Source of the DNA: Flavobacteriaceae bacterium UBA7446
GTDB lineage: Bacteria; Bacteroidota; Bacteroidia; Flavobacteriales; Flavobacteriaceae
Direction of reading: 5' to 3'
NCBI GenBank assembly: GCA_002478685.1
Contig: DLPY01000068.1
Span: 1-27,095, forward strand
Length of the DNA: 27,095 bases
Below, piece after piece: positions 1 to 7,279 of the stretch; the first letter of the stretch is position 1, and the number at the start of each line of letters is the position of its first letter. Below the pieces are notes generated by a model. The model was given only the letters and a program-made list of their open reading frames with translations. It was not told where the DNA came from and did no database searches. The position numbers were made by a program, and so were the translations under genes.

Positions 1-805
1 AAAAAAATTCGCTAATAAAACTAAAGGTGTCTATGTAATTGACTCGGAAGAAAAGCGCATTAAGGCACTGAAGTGGCTGCCCATTGCAGATGTTTGGGGG
101 ATTGGTCGTCAACACGCACGCCAATTGGCATTTAAGAACATAGAAACCGCATATGACTTTACGCAACTTTCGGACGATTGGGTACGCAAACATATGAGCG
201 TGGTAGGGCTTCGCCTAAAAAAAGATTTGGAAGGAACGGCTACCCTTCCCTTGGAATTGGTTCCGTCACCCAAAAAAGCCATTGCCACCACACGTAGTTT
301 TGAGTTTCTAATTGACTCGTATGAAGAAATGCAAGAGCGTATTTCTACCTACGCAACGTTATGCGCCGAAAAATTACGTAGGCAGGGAAGCAATTGCCAT
401 GCGGTGTATGTATTTGTGCGTAGCAATCCGTTTATGCCTGACTTGCCACAGTATCGCAACGGAATGTTGGTCTCGATGTCGTCTGCCTCGCAATCAAGTT
501 TGACCATAAGCAAATATGCCCTAAAAGGACTTGAGCGCATTTACAAAAACGGCATTCAATACAAAAAGGTGGGGGTGATGGTTACGGGAATCGTACCCAA
601 AAGCGCCCAACAGCTTACATTGTTTGACAAAGAAGATACGCGCCACGATGCGCTGATGCAGCGCATTGATCATTTGCATCGCAAATACGGACCCCACAAA
701 ATAAAGCTCGCCAACCAAGACCTTAACCGAACATTTAAAATGAAGCAAGCGCACCTGTCGCCACGCTACACCACGGACATTAACGATATTATTACGGTTA
801 GATGA
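1..805 (+). CDS. umuC: DNA polymerase V catalytic subunit UmuC, 3' part only
   Basis: This is the C-terminal part (267 residues visible) of a Y-family translesion polymerase; the frame is open from base 2, so the N-terminal palm with the catalytic carboxylates lies outside the window. The family inserts bases opposite DNA lesions during the SOS response, working with processed UmuD. Visible here are the helix-hairpin-helix around WGIGRQHARQL (residues about 33-43 of the visible part), where the family usually has WGIG, and the following little-finger region rich in basic residues. An in-frame TTG at 125 is not the start because homology continues upstream. The stop TGA overlaps the umuD start codon (ATGA), so the two are translationally coupled. 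A full-length UmuC is about 420 residues, so roughly 150 residues are missing to the left. Confidence 0.93.
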   Translation, partial: KKFANKTKGVYVIDSEEKRIKALKWLPIADVWGIGRQHARQLAFKNIETAYDFTQLSDDWVRKHMSVVGLRLKKDLEGTATLPLELVPSPKKAIATTRSFEFLIDSYEEMQERISTYATLCAEKLRRQGSNCHAVYVFVRSNPFMPDLPQYRNGMLVSMSSASQSSLTISKYALKGLERIYKNGIQYKKVGVMVTGIVPKSAQQLTLFDKEDTRHDALMQRIDHLHRKYGPHKIKLANQDLNRTFKMKQAHLSPRYTTDINDIITVR

Positions 806-1236
806 AAAAATCGAGTACCCTTCACTTTTACAGCCCCGACACAAGTAACAGAGCGGATGTATGGCTTGCGGGCGAGGGCATTTCGGCGGGGTTTCCCTCC
901 CCTGCCGACGACTTTAAGGAAGTACGCATTAGTCTGGACAAAGCCGTTGTCAAAAACGAAGCAGCTACCTTTTATGCGCGAGTGTCAGGACAATCTATGG
1001 TGGGCGCTGGACTGGACGACGGTGATTTGCTTGTTATTGACCGTAGTTTGGAACCCCAAGACGGCAAAATTGCGGTGTGTTTTGTTGATGGTGAATTTAC
1101 CGTAAAACGCCTAAAAGTAGCCCAAGACTGCGTGTGGCTGATGCCTGAAAACGATCGCTATAAACCACTGCAAGTAACCGAAGAAAGCGAGCTGATTATT
1201 TGGGGTATTGTCACCCATGTGCTGAAGGCGGTGTAA
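802..1236 (+). CDS. umuD: UmuD-like S24 autoprotease, Pol V accessory subunit
   Basis: A 144-residue protein of the LexA/UmuD S24 peptidase family. In the family, RecA-DNA filaments trigger self-cleavage to UmuD', which joins UmuC as Pol V. The sequence shows the cleavage site Ala29-Gly30 in AGFPSPADDF (CGFPSPA in E. coli), the nucleophile Ser65 in SGQSM, and the general-base Lys102 in DGEFTVKRL, so all catalytic features are present. There is no DNA-binding N-terminal domain, which separates it from LexA. It starts inside the umuC stop codon (ATGA overlap). The order umuC then umuD is the reverse of E. coli. Any SOS operator would lie upstream of umuC, outside the window. Confidence 0.95.
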   Translation: MKKSSTLHFYSPDTSNRADVWLAGEGISAGFPSPADDFKEVRISLDKAVVKNEAATFYARVSGQSMVGAGLDDGDLLVIDRSLEPQDGKIAVCFVDGEFTVKRLKVAQDCVWLMPENDRYKPLQVTEESELIIWGIVTHVLKAV

Positions 1237-1348
1237 TACTATAACTGGTCTAACGGACTTGTAATTTTATTTTTTGAGTTTTTGGTAACGTACGTATAAA
1301 GCTCCGTGGTAAAGATAACGTGGCATAACACGGCATATAAAAAATTAG

Positions 1349-1385
1349 CAGGAAAGTACAAGTTTTTAAAATTTGTGCTTTCCTG
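1349..1385. terminator. Long near-perfect hairpin, possible umuD terminator
   Basis: Bases 1349-1365 pair with 1369-1385 around a three-base loop, giving a 17-bp stem with only two G-T wobbles (1357/1377 and 1362/1372). On the plus strand it is followed by a weak T-rich tail (TTACTTTATT); on the minus strand the tail TAATTTTTT is more convincing. It sits 112 bases after the umuD stop. It may be a weak bidirectional terminator or a structured intergenic repeat; the sequence alone does not decide. Confidence 0.5.
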
Positions 1386-1470
1386 TTACTTTATTACAAA
1401 AACGAAAATAGCAACATTTAAAACTGCTACTTTTCATATAACTGTCCTTTACAGTCAATTACTAAAACAA

Positions 1471-1494
1471 AAAAGCTCGCAAATGCGAGCTTTT
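1471..1494 (-). terminator. Rho-independent terminator of tRNA-Leu
   Basis: Stem AAAAGCTCGC (1471-1480) pairs with GCGAGCTTTT (1485-1494) around a four-base loop. Read on the minus strand it begins one base after the mature tRNA 3' end and runs into a T tract, as expected for a tRNA terminator. It is symmetric enough to work in both directions. Confidence 0.85.
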
Positions 1495-1495
1495 G

Positions 1496-1579
1496 TACCT
1501 TGGGTGGGAATCGAACCCACATGCTGTTGCCAGCACTGGATTTTGAATCCAGCGCGTCTACCAATTCCGCCACCAAGGC
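1496..1579 (-). tRNA. tRNA-Leu (anticodon CAA, reads UUG)
   Basis: Reading the minus strand, an 84-base cloverleaf folds: acceptor GCCTTGG with CCAAGGT plus discriminator A, D arm with GGTAGACGC, anticodon stem CTGGA/TCCAG around loop TTCAAAA (anticodon CAA), long class II variable arm TGCTG-GCAA-CAGCA, and T arm GTGGG-TTCGATT-CCCAC. The long variable arm and the A discriminator fit leucine identity. The first pair of the acceptor is G1-U72 rather than G-C. The CCA tail is not encoded (the next bases read CAA). A TACATTTG promoter octamer lies 10 bases upstream. Confidence 0.96.
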
Positions 1580-1589
1580 AATTGGAGCG

Positions 1590-1597
1590 CAAATGTA
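1590..1597 (-). promoter_or_regulatory. -7 promoter element for tRNA-Leu
   Basis: The minus strand reads TACATTTG, a full match to the Bacteroidota -7 consensus TAnnTTTG, 10 bases before the tRNA 5' end. No clear TTTG -33 box was seen at the usual 19-21 base spacing. The same octamer occurs on the other strand at 1663-1670, making this a divergent promoter region. Confidence 0.65.
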
Positions 1598-1640
1598 GCC
1601 AATAATTTTATTGTGTCATAAGAAAAATACAGCCCACAAC

Positions 1641-1670
1641 TTCGCAACCTCAAATAAATTCCTACATTTG
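1641..1670 (+). promoter_or_regulatory. Promoter of prs-rplY
   Basis: TACATTTG at 1663-1670 matches the Bacteroidota -7 consensus TAnnTTTG; TTCG at 1641-1644 is a three-of-four match to the -33 TTTG box, with an 18-base spacer (usual 19-21). The prs ATG follows 17 bases after the -7 box, so the leader should be short. Confidence 0.65.
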
Positions 1671-1687
1671 CATCCCGCATAAAAACT

Positions 1688-2629
1688 ATGGGAAAAACAA
1701 CATTAGAATCGAAGATTTTTAGCTGTACTCAAAGTACGACCTTAGCCAAAGAGATTGCTAAACATTACGGCAGTTCAGTAGGAAATGTATTGTTTTCTCG
1801 CTACAGCGATGGTGAATTTCAGCCTTCCTTCGAGGAATCTATTCGTGGTTCGCGAATTTTTATCATTGGCTCTACCAATCCGTCTTCTGAAAATTTGATG
1901 GAAATGTTGCTCATGCTCGATGCCGCCAAACGCGCTTCTGCGCGACATATTACTGCGGTGATTCCCTATTTTGGTTGGGCACGACAAGACCGAAAAGACA
2001 AGCCTCGTGTACCCATTGGGGCAAAGCTTATTGCCAAGCTCCTTGAAGCGGCTGGTGCTACGCGCATCATTACGATGGATTTACATGCAGACCAGATTCA
2101 AGGGTTTTTTGAAAAACCTGTAGACCACTTGTTTGCATCGTCTCTGTTTTTACCTTATTTAAAGTCGCTAAACATTGACAACCTTACTATCGCATCGCCT
2201 GACATGGGTGGTTCAAAGCGTGCCTATGCATATTCAAAATATTTGGAAAGCGATGTGGTTATCTGTTACAAACAGCGTAAAAAAGCGAATATCATTTCGC
2301 ACATGGAACTTATTGGAGAAGTGAAAGGAAAAAACGTGGTACTTGTGGACGATATGGTAGACACAGCAGGTACGCTAACCAAAGCTGCCGACCTTATGAT
2401 GGAACGCGGTGCGGTTAGCGTCCGTGCGGTATGTACGCATCCTTTGTTGTCGGGTGAAGCTTACGAACGTGTAGAGGCGTCAAAGCTTACAGAACTCATT
2501 GTTTCGGACTCTATTCCGCTAAAGAAAGAAAGTAAAAAAATTAAAGTATTGAGTTGTGCTCAATTGTTTGCCGAGGTCATGTACAATGTACACCATAACG
2601 AATCAATCTCAGGCAAGTTTATCATGTAA
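1688..2629 (+). CDS. prs: Ribose-phosphate pyrophosphokinase (PRPP synthetase)
   Basis: This cytosolic enzyme makes PRPP from ribose 5-phosphate and ATP, feeding purine, pyrimidine, NAD, histidine and tryptophan synthesis. At 313 residues it has normal family length. Visible motifs are the N-terminal RYSDGEFQP segment (38-46), the ATP-binding stretch PYFGWARQDRKD (93-104), the metal-binding DLHADQIQGFF (131-141), and the ribose-phosphate loop VVLVDDMVDTAGT (217-229). The ATG is the first start after a good -7 promoter box. The rplY gene follows after 12 bases, so the two are probably one transcript, an arrangement (prs-rplY-pth) widespread in bacteria. Confidence 0.97.
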   Translation: MGKTTLESKIFSCTQSTTLAKEIAKHYGSSVGNVLFSRYSDGEFQPSFEESIRGSRIFIIGSTNPSSENLMEMLLMLDAAKRASARHITAVIPYFGWARQDRKDKPRVPIGAKLIAKLLEAAGATRIITMDLHADQIQGFFEKPVDHLFASSLFLPYLKSLNIDNLTIASPDMGGSKRAYAYSKYLESDVVICYKQRKKANIISHMELIGEVKGKNVVLVDDMVDTAGTLTKAADLMMERGAVSVRAVCTHPLLSGEAYERVEASKLTELIVSDSIPLKKESKKIKVLSCAQLFAEVMYNVHHNESISGKFIM

Positions 2630-2641
2630 TTAATACTAAAT

Positions 2642-3265
2642 ATGAAATCAATTACCATCAATGGATCTAAAAGAGAAAGCGTGGGCAAGGTAGCTACCAA
2701 AGCCTTACGTAATGCTGGAGAGGTTCCTTGCGTATTATACGGAGGGGAAGCGCCAGTGCACTTTGCTGCAGACGAAAGAGCGTTTGCCAATCTTGTATAT
2801 ACTCCTAATGCGCATACGGTGGTTATCGACCTTGAAGATAACGGAAAGTTTAATGCCATTTTGCAGGATATTCAGTTTCACCCGGTGTCGGATAAAATCC
2901 TTCACGTCGACTTTTACCAATTGTTTGACGATAAAGAAGTATCAATGGATATTCCTGTAGTGCTTAAAGGAGCTGCGCCAGGAGTACTTAACTCGGGTGG
3001 GGTATTAAGGCGCAACAAACGTAAGCTTCGCGTACGTGCTATTCCTGCCAACCTTCCTGATACTATCGAGGCGGATATTTCTGGTCTTGAACTTGGAAAC
3101 AAATTGTATGTGACTGAATTGGCAAACGAGGCATATAAATTCTTACACCCAGACAATACAGTGGTGTGTCAAGTGCGTACTTCTAGAACCTCAATGAAAG
3201 CCACAGAAGCCACAGAAGCTGTAGAGGGTGCAGAAGAAGGAGCAGAAGAGGCCGCAGAAGAATAA
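2642..3265 (+). CDS. rplY: 50S ribosomal protein L25/Ctc (bL25)
   Basis: A 207-residue bL25 protein of the long CTC type: an N-terminal 5S rRNA-binding beta barrel (about 1-95, with the conserved G-E-V-P-C-V-L-Y-G segment at 26-34) followed by the C-terminal TL5-type domain (about 100-180) and a highly acidic Glu/Ala tail (from about 189). E. coli L25 has only the first domain. It binds 5S rRNA in the large subunit. It lies 12 bases after prs and is followed by a strong terminator, so prs-rplY looks like a closed two-gene operon. Confidence 0.96.
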   Translation: MKSITINGSKRESVGKVATKALRNAGEVPCVLYGGEAPVHFAADERAFANLVYTPNAHTVVIDLEDNGKFNAILQDIQFHPVSDKILHVDFYQLFDDKEVSMDIPVVLKGAAPGVLNSGGVLRRNKRKLRVRAIPANLPDTIEADISGLELGNKLYVTELANEAYKFLHPDNTVVCQVRTSRTSMKATEATEAVEGAEEGAEEAAEE

Positions 3266-3290
3266 AATTTCTTTTAATAAATATACTTAA

Positions 3291-3321
3291 GCATCTCATC
3301 CAACACTGAGATGCTTTTTTT
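3291..3321 (+). terminator. Rho-independent terminator after rplY
   Basis: A perfect 8-bp stem GCATCTCA (3291-3298) / TGAGATGC (3307-3314) with an eight-base loop is followed by seven T residues (3315-3321). It ends the prs-rplY transcript 25 bases after the rplY stop. Confidence 0.92.
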
Positions 3322-3333
3322 ATTTTTACCAAG

Positions 3334-3963
3334 ATGAAACTTCGCTTTCCATTTTTTTCATCTACCGCAAAAAAAGAACCCGATATGAAATCTTTTTTGA
3401 TTGTTGGATTAGGTAATGTTGGTGTTAAGTACAATGGCACCCGCCACAACATAGGGTTTGAGGTGGTAGATGCGCTTGCCAAAGAAAAAGAGATTTGTTT
3501 TGAAACGCTGCGTTATGGCAATGTTGCCAAACTAACCCAAAAAGGCAAAACTGCCTATTTGCTAAAGCCTAATACGTTTATGAATCGCAGTGGTAAAGCA
3601 GTACGCTATTGGATGCATCAAAAGAAAATTCCAAAACAAAATATACTGATTATTACGGACGATATTCATTTGGATTTTGGCTACTTGCGTATGCGAAAAA
3701 AAGGCTCTGATGGCGGGCACAACGGGCTAAAAGATATCAGCATGCAATTAAATTCTATTGATTATCCTCGATTGCGTTTTGGCATTGGTGCTGGTTACAG
3801 CAAAGGGAGACAAGTCGATTTTGTACTACAACCATGGAAAAACGAAGAGGCGAAATCACTTTCATTTGCCATTGAAAAAGCCATACAAGCTTCGTGGTGT
3901 TTTGTAACAGAAGGCGTTCAGTCCGCTATGAATACATTTAACGGAAACACACTTGAACTGTAA
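3334..3963 (+). CDS. pth: Peptidyl-tRNA hydrolase
   Basis: Pth releases tRNA from peptidyl-tRNAs that drop off the ribosome. The 209-residue frame has the core signature LIVGLGNVGVKYNGTRHNIGF (about residues 22-42 split around the catalytic His of TRHN), the NTFMNRSG segment, and DDIHLDFG with the catalytic-site Asp, then GSDGGHNGLKDI. The first Met gives a 17-residue basic/hydrophobic extension before MKSFLIVGLG; similar extensions occur in flavobacterial Pth, but Met18 (base 3385) is a possible alternative start. A 7/8 match to the -7 box (TATTTTTA, 3321-3328) precedes the first ATG. The stop overlaps the ribF start by one base (TAATG), which begins a long plus-strand operon. Confidence 0.95.
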   Translation: MKLRFPFFSSTAKKEPDMKSFLIVGLGNVGVKYNGTRHNIGFEVVDALAKEKEICFETLRYGNVAKLTQKGKTAYLLKPNTFMNRSGKAVRYWMHQKKIPKQNILIITDDIHLDFGYLRMRKKGSDGGHNGLKDISMQLNSIDYPRLRFGIGAGYSKGRQVDFVLQPWKNEEAKSLSFAIEKAIQASWCFVTEGVQSAMNTFNGNTLEL

Positions 3964-4898
3964 TGAGTATTCTACAACATAGTGCATCCTTTTCACCAAA
4001 AACAAAAACCACTGTTACGGTGGGTACCTTTGATGGTGTACATCTTGGACATCAAAAAATTATTGCACAATTGGTGGCGTCTGCCAAAAAAAATGGTAGT
4101 GCGTCAACGCTACTCACTTTTGATCCACATCCCAGAAAAATAGTGCAACCAAATGCATCTGTTACTCTAATTCAAACATTAGAGGAACGCGCCGAAACAC
4201 TTGCCAATTTAGGACTCCAACACATGTTGGTTCATACATTCACAAAAGCATTTTCACAACTTAGTGCAGCAGATTATGTCAAAGAGTTTTTGGTGGATAT
4301 GCTCAACATTGATCAAATTATCATAGGGCATAATCATAGGTTTGGCAAAAACCGTACGGCAAGCGTTGAAGACCTACAGCATTTTGGTAATATTTACGGA
4401 TTTAAGGTTACCCAAATTAGGGCTGAAGAAATTGATAATATCTCTATCAGTTCTACCAAAATTAGAACAGCACTAGCTATGGGTGATGTTGCTACTGCTC
4501 ACGCATTTTTGGGACACCCATTCACCCTTTCCGGAAGCGTGATTGAGGGACAACAGCGTGGGCGCACTATTGGGTTTCCTACTGCCAATATTGCTGTAAA
4601 TCACCCCGATAAAATCATTCCAAAAAATGGTGTGTATGCGGTGCGTGTAAACCTTGAAAATACGGAGCGTTTGGGCATGATGAACATTGGCACAAACCCC
4701 ACAGTTAACGGGGAACGCAGAAGCATTGAAGTGCATATTTTTGATTGGTCAGATGATATTTACAATCAACCGATTCAGGTTTCACTTATTGAGCGCATCC
4801 GAGATGAACTCAAATTTGATTCGATAGAGGCACTACGAAAACAATTGGAAAAAGACAAAGAGGCTATTTTGACTGCCTACAATACTTTACCTTTGTAA
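3963..4898 (+). CDS. ribF: Bifunctional riboflavin kinase / FAD synthetase
   Basis: RibF phosphorylates riboflavin to FMN and adenylates FMN to FAD. The N-terminal nucleotidyltransferase domain shows GTFDGVHLGH (21-30), GHNHRFGKNR (122-131) and SSTKIR (163-168). The C-terminal riboflavin kinase domain (about 185-311) shows GFPTAN (204-209), the KNGVYAV segment (221-227) and the catalytic Glu256 in EVHIFDW. Length (311) is normal. It starts on the last base of the pth stop codon, so translation is coupled. Eleven bases separate it from serS. Confidence 0.96.
   Translation: MSILQHSASFSPKTKTTVTVGTFDGVHLGHQKIIAQLVASAKKNGSASTLLTFDPHPRKIVQPNASVTLIQTLEERAETLANLGLQHMLVHTFTKAFSQLSAADYVKEFLVDMLNIDQIIIGHNHRFGKNRTASVEDLQHFGNIYGFKVTQIRAEEIDNISISSTKIRTALAMGDVATAHAFLGHPFTLSGSVIEGQQRGRTIGFPTANIAVNHPDKIIPKNGVYAVRVNLENTERLGMMNIGTNPTVNGERRSIEVHIFDWSDDIYNQPIQVSLIERIRDELKFDSIEALRKQLEKDKEAILTAYNTLPL
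4888..4895 (+). promoter_or_regulatory. Possible internal promoter for serS
   Basis: TACCTTTG, a full match to TAnnTTTG, lies over the last codons of ribF and 14 bases before the serS ATG. A TTTG occurs upstream at 4868-4871, but the 16-base spacer is shorter than usual. It may give serS and the downstream genes transcription independent of pth-ribF. Confidence 0.4.
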
Positions 4899-4909
4899 AA
4901 AACACAATT

Positions 4910-6181
4910 ATGCTGATTCCTTCTTACGTTCGTCAACGTTTTGATTTGGTAGTTGCCGCCTTAGAAAAGCGCAATTTGGACGCTAAACCCCTACTTGAGC
5001 GCCTTCTATCATTGGATGAGGCACGTAGGTCAACCCAAGCCGAGTTAGACCAAGCACTTGCAAGTGCCAACAGCATTGCCAAAGAAATTGGGCAACTCTT
5101 TAAGCAAGGCGCAACAGAAGATATCAATCAAAAAAAGGAAACCTCTGCGCAACTGAAGTCAAAAGCAAAAATCTTACAAAACAAACTGAAAGAAACGACA
5201 GACGAATTGCAAGAAATATTATATCAAATCCCAAATATTCCACACGAGAGTGTTACAAAAGGTACCTCTGATGAGGATAATGAGAAAATATTGCAAAAAG
5301 GCACGATTCCCGTGCTAGAGAGCGATGCGCTACCGCATTGGGAATTGGCAAAAAAATATGCCCTCATGGATTTTGAGTTGGGTGCAAAAATTACGGGTGC
5401 TGGATTTCCTGTCTACACAGGCAAAGGCGCAAAATTGCAGCGTGCGCTTATCAACTATTTTTTAGATTTTAATATCAATGCTGGATACGGCGAAGTGCAA
5501 GTCCCGCATTTGGTAAATGAGGCTTCTGGGTTTGGCACGGGGCAATTACCAGATAAAGAAGGGCAAATGTATCACGTTACTGAAGACGATTTGTACCTCA
5601 TTCCAACTGCCGAAGTTCCTGTAACCAATATGTACCGCGATAGCTTGTTGCACGAAAATGAATTACCCATTCAGCTCACCGCATATACCCCATGTTTTAG
5701 ACGTGAAGCAGGTAGTTACGGTGCTCATGTGCGCGGGCTAAATCGGTTACATCAATTTGACAAAGTAGAATTAGTACGTATCGAGCTACCCGAAAATTCG
5801 TACAAGGCCTTAGACGAAATGGTAGCTCACGTAAGCAAATTGCTTGAATCATTGGAATTACCCTACCGCATTTTACGATTATGCGGTGGCGATTTGGGAT
5901 TCACTTCCGCATTAACCTTTGATTTTGAAGTATATTCAACAGTGCAAAAGCGTTGGTTAGAGGTAAGTTCAGTTTCTAACTTTGAAGCCTTTCAAGCCAA
6001 CCGCATTAAGTTGCGTTACAAAACCAGTGACGGCAAAAAACAATTGGCGCATACGTTAAATGGCAGTTCGTTGGCATTGCCCAGAATTATAGCAGGTTTA
6101 TTGGAAAATCATCAAACTGGCAACGGAATTCGCATTCCTAAAGCATTGGTTCAATACACAGGTTTTGATCACATCAACTGA
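4910..6181 (+). CDS. serS: Seryl-tRNA synthetase
   Basis: A class II aminoacyl-tRNA synthetase that charges tRNA-Ser (and tRNA-Sec where present). The N-terminal half carries the long coiled-coil tRNA-binding arm (about 25-105, rich in Lys, Glu and Ala). The catalytic core has the serine-binding TAEVPVTN (233-240), motif 2 CFRREAGSYG (262-271) and motif 3 NGSSLALPRIIAGLLE (384-399). Length 423 is normal. The ATG follows ribF by 11 bases. The stop is one base before the start of the DUF4286 gene. Confidence 0.97.
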   Translation: MLIPSYVRQRFDLVVAALEKRNLDAKPLLERLLSLDEARRSTQAELDQALASANSIAKEIGQLFKQGATEDINQKKETSAQLKSKAKILQNKLKETTDELQEILYQIPNIPHESVTKGTSDEDNEKILQKGTIPVLESDALPHWELAKKYALMDFELGAKITGAGFPVYTGKGAKLQRALINYFLDFNINAGYGEVQVPHLVNEASGFGTGQLPDKEGQMYHVTEDDLYLIPTAEVPVTNMYRDSLLHENELPIQLTAYTPCFRREAGSYGAHVRGLNRLHQFDKVELVRIELPENSYKALDEMVAHVSKLLESLELPYRILRLCGGDLGFTSALTFDFEVYSTVQKRWLEVSSVSNFEAFQANRIKLRYKTSDGKKQLAHTLNGSSLALPRIIAGLLENHQTGNGIRIPKALVQYTGFDHIN

Positions 6182-6182
6182 C

Positions 6183-6500
6183 ATGAAAATATACAATATC
6201 ACGTTTATTGTTGAGCCAACTATCGAACAAGAATGGGCAACCTTTGTAGACAAAGAATTACTACCGGAACTAGCGCAATCTGTACAGCAAATAGACCTGC
6301 TACGTGTAGAATTCGAAAACGGCATTGAGCCCTTAAAGGGAACTACTTTTAGCATGCAATTTTATTGTGCAGAACCCGAACATTTGACTTGGGTAAAAGA
6401 GATTGGGCACCAGCTGGCAATGCAAAAGTTATATCGTGTATTTCCAAAAGATTGGGTGGCGTTTGCCAGCCGATTAGAGTTTTTGAAATCGTACTCATGA
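6183..6500 (+). CDS. DUF4286 family protein
   Basis: A 105-residue soluble protein recognised as the DUF4286 family, small conserved proteins common in Bacteroidota and often next to rsmA; their function is not known to me. It begins MKIYNITFIVEPTIEQEW and has no signal peptide or membrane segment; the fold looks like a small alpha/beta sandwich (ferredoxin-like) with the family-typical QFYCAEPEHL region in the middle. The ATG at 6183 is preferred over a TTG at 6165 that lies inside serS. Its stop overlaps the rsmA start (ATGA), so it is co-translated with rsmA, which hints at, but does not prove, a ribosome-related role. Confidence 0.85.
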   Translation: MKIYNITFIVEPTIEQEWATFVDKELLPELAQSVQQIDLLRVEFENGIEPLKGTTFSMQFYCAEPEHLTWVKEIGHQLAMQKLYRVFPKDWVAFASRLEFLKSYS

Positions 6501-7279
6501 GTGTCCGTCCAAAAAAACATTTAGGGCAACACTTTTTGAACGACCATAACATTGCACAAAATATTGCCAATACACTTACGGAAAAAGGATATACCAACGT
6601 ACTAGAAATTGGTCCGGGCATGGGAATGCTAACACAATATCTGCTGTCAAAACCGTTTACCGCGAGTGTTATTGAAATCGACTCTGAGTCTGTTGACTAC
6701 CTAAAAACGCATTTTTCTGTATTGGAAAATCGGATTATTAAAGGTGATTTTTTAAAACTATCGTTGTGCGATTATTTTGAGGGTCAAGTAGCTGTCATTG
6801 GTAATTTTCCCTACAATATTTCGAGCCAGATTTTATTTCGCGTTATTGCCCAACGACAGCTTGTTCCTGAATTTGCCGGCATGTTCCAAAAAGAAGTTGC
6901 GGAACGCATTTGCGAAAAGCCAGGAAGCAAAGCCTATGGAGTTTTATCTGTTTTGGCGCAAGCATTTTACGATTGTGAATACCTATTTAGTGTATCGAGA
7001 TTCGTCTTTGACCCGCCTCCAAAAGTGGCTTCGGGAGTGATTCGGCTTGTGCGAAAAGAGAATTTTTCACTTCCCTGTGACGATGCCCTATTTTTTAGAG
7101 TGGTTAAAACTGCCTTTCAACAACGACGCAAAACCTTGCGAAATAGTTTAAAATCTTTAGGACTTTCGGCTAGTTTAAAAGAAGATAGTATCTTTGATAA
7201 GCGCCCAGAACGCTTGGGTGTTTCGGAGTTTATAGAGCTAACACAAAAAATAGCGGATGACACCTTTTCAACTCAATGA
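6497..7279 (+). CDS. rsmA: 16S rRNA dimethyladenosine transferase RsmA (KsgA)
   Basis: This methyltransferase dimethylates two adjacent adenines in helix 45 of 16S rRNA during small-subunit maturation. The 260-residue protein starts RPKKHLGQHFLND, the family N-terminus, then has the SAM-binding LEIGPGMGMLT (36-46), the acidic end of strand 2 (IEIDS, 59-63), and motif IV NFPYNIS (103-109; NLPY in E. coli), which holds the target base. The C-terminal all-helical domain carries FQQRRKTLRNSL. The ATG at 6497 matches the family N-terminus; the frame is open further upstream but only inside DUF4286. It overlaps mgtE by 23 bases. Confidence 0.97.
   Translation: MSVRPKKHLGQHFLNDHNIAQNIANTLTEKGYTNVLEIGPGMGMLTQYLLSKPFTASVIEIDSESVDYLKTHFSVLENRIIKGDFLKLSLCDYFEGQVAVIGNFPYNISSQILFRVIAQRQLVPEFAGMFQKEVAERICEKPGSKAYGVLSVLAQAFYDCEYLFSVSRFVFDPPPKVASGVIRLVRKENFSLPCDDALFFRVVKTAFQQRRKTLRNSLKSLGLSASLKEDSIFDKRPERLGVSEFIELTQKIADDTFSTQ

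Larger units (their letters stand above)
1237..1495. other. Non-coding stretch between umuD and tRNA-Leu
   Basis: No credible gene lies in this 260-base stretch. It holds a small inverted repeat (CCGTG at 1304-1308, CACGG at 1329-1333), the long hairpin at 1349-1385 and the tRNA terminator at 1471-1494, each listed where it matters. The segment from about 1290 to 1390 has a patchy GC composition and paired hairpins reminiscent of short dispersed intergenic repeats in Bacteroidota, but no second copy is present in this window. Confidence 0.6.

Noticed and set aside
1306..1605. A 99-codon plus-strand open frame over the tRNA region
   Set aside because: It runs antisense through the tRNA-Leu gene and its terminator, and its translation includes the antisense tRNA; it has no protein-like pattern.
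3183..3265. Repeat-rich tail of rplY as a DNA repeat array
   Set aside because: The repeated GAAG/GCAGAAG pattern is explained by the acidic Glu/Ala tail common in CTC-type L25 proteins.
6165..6182. TTG at 6165 as start of the DUF4286 gene
   Set aside because: It lies inside serS; the ATG at 6183 directly after the serS stop gives the family-like N-terminus.
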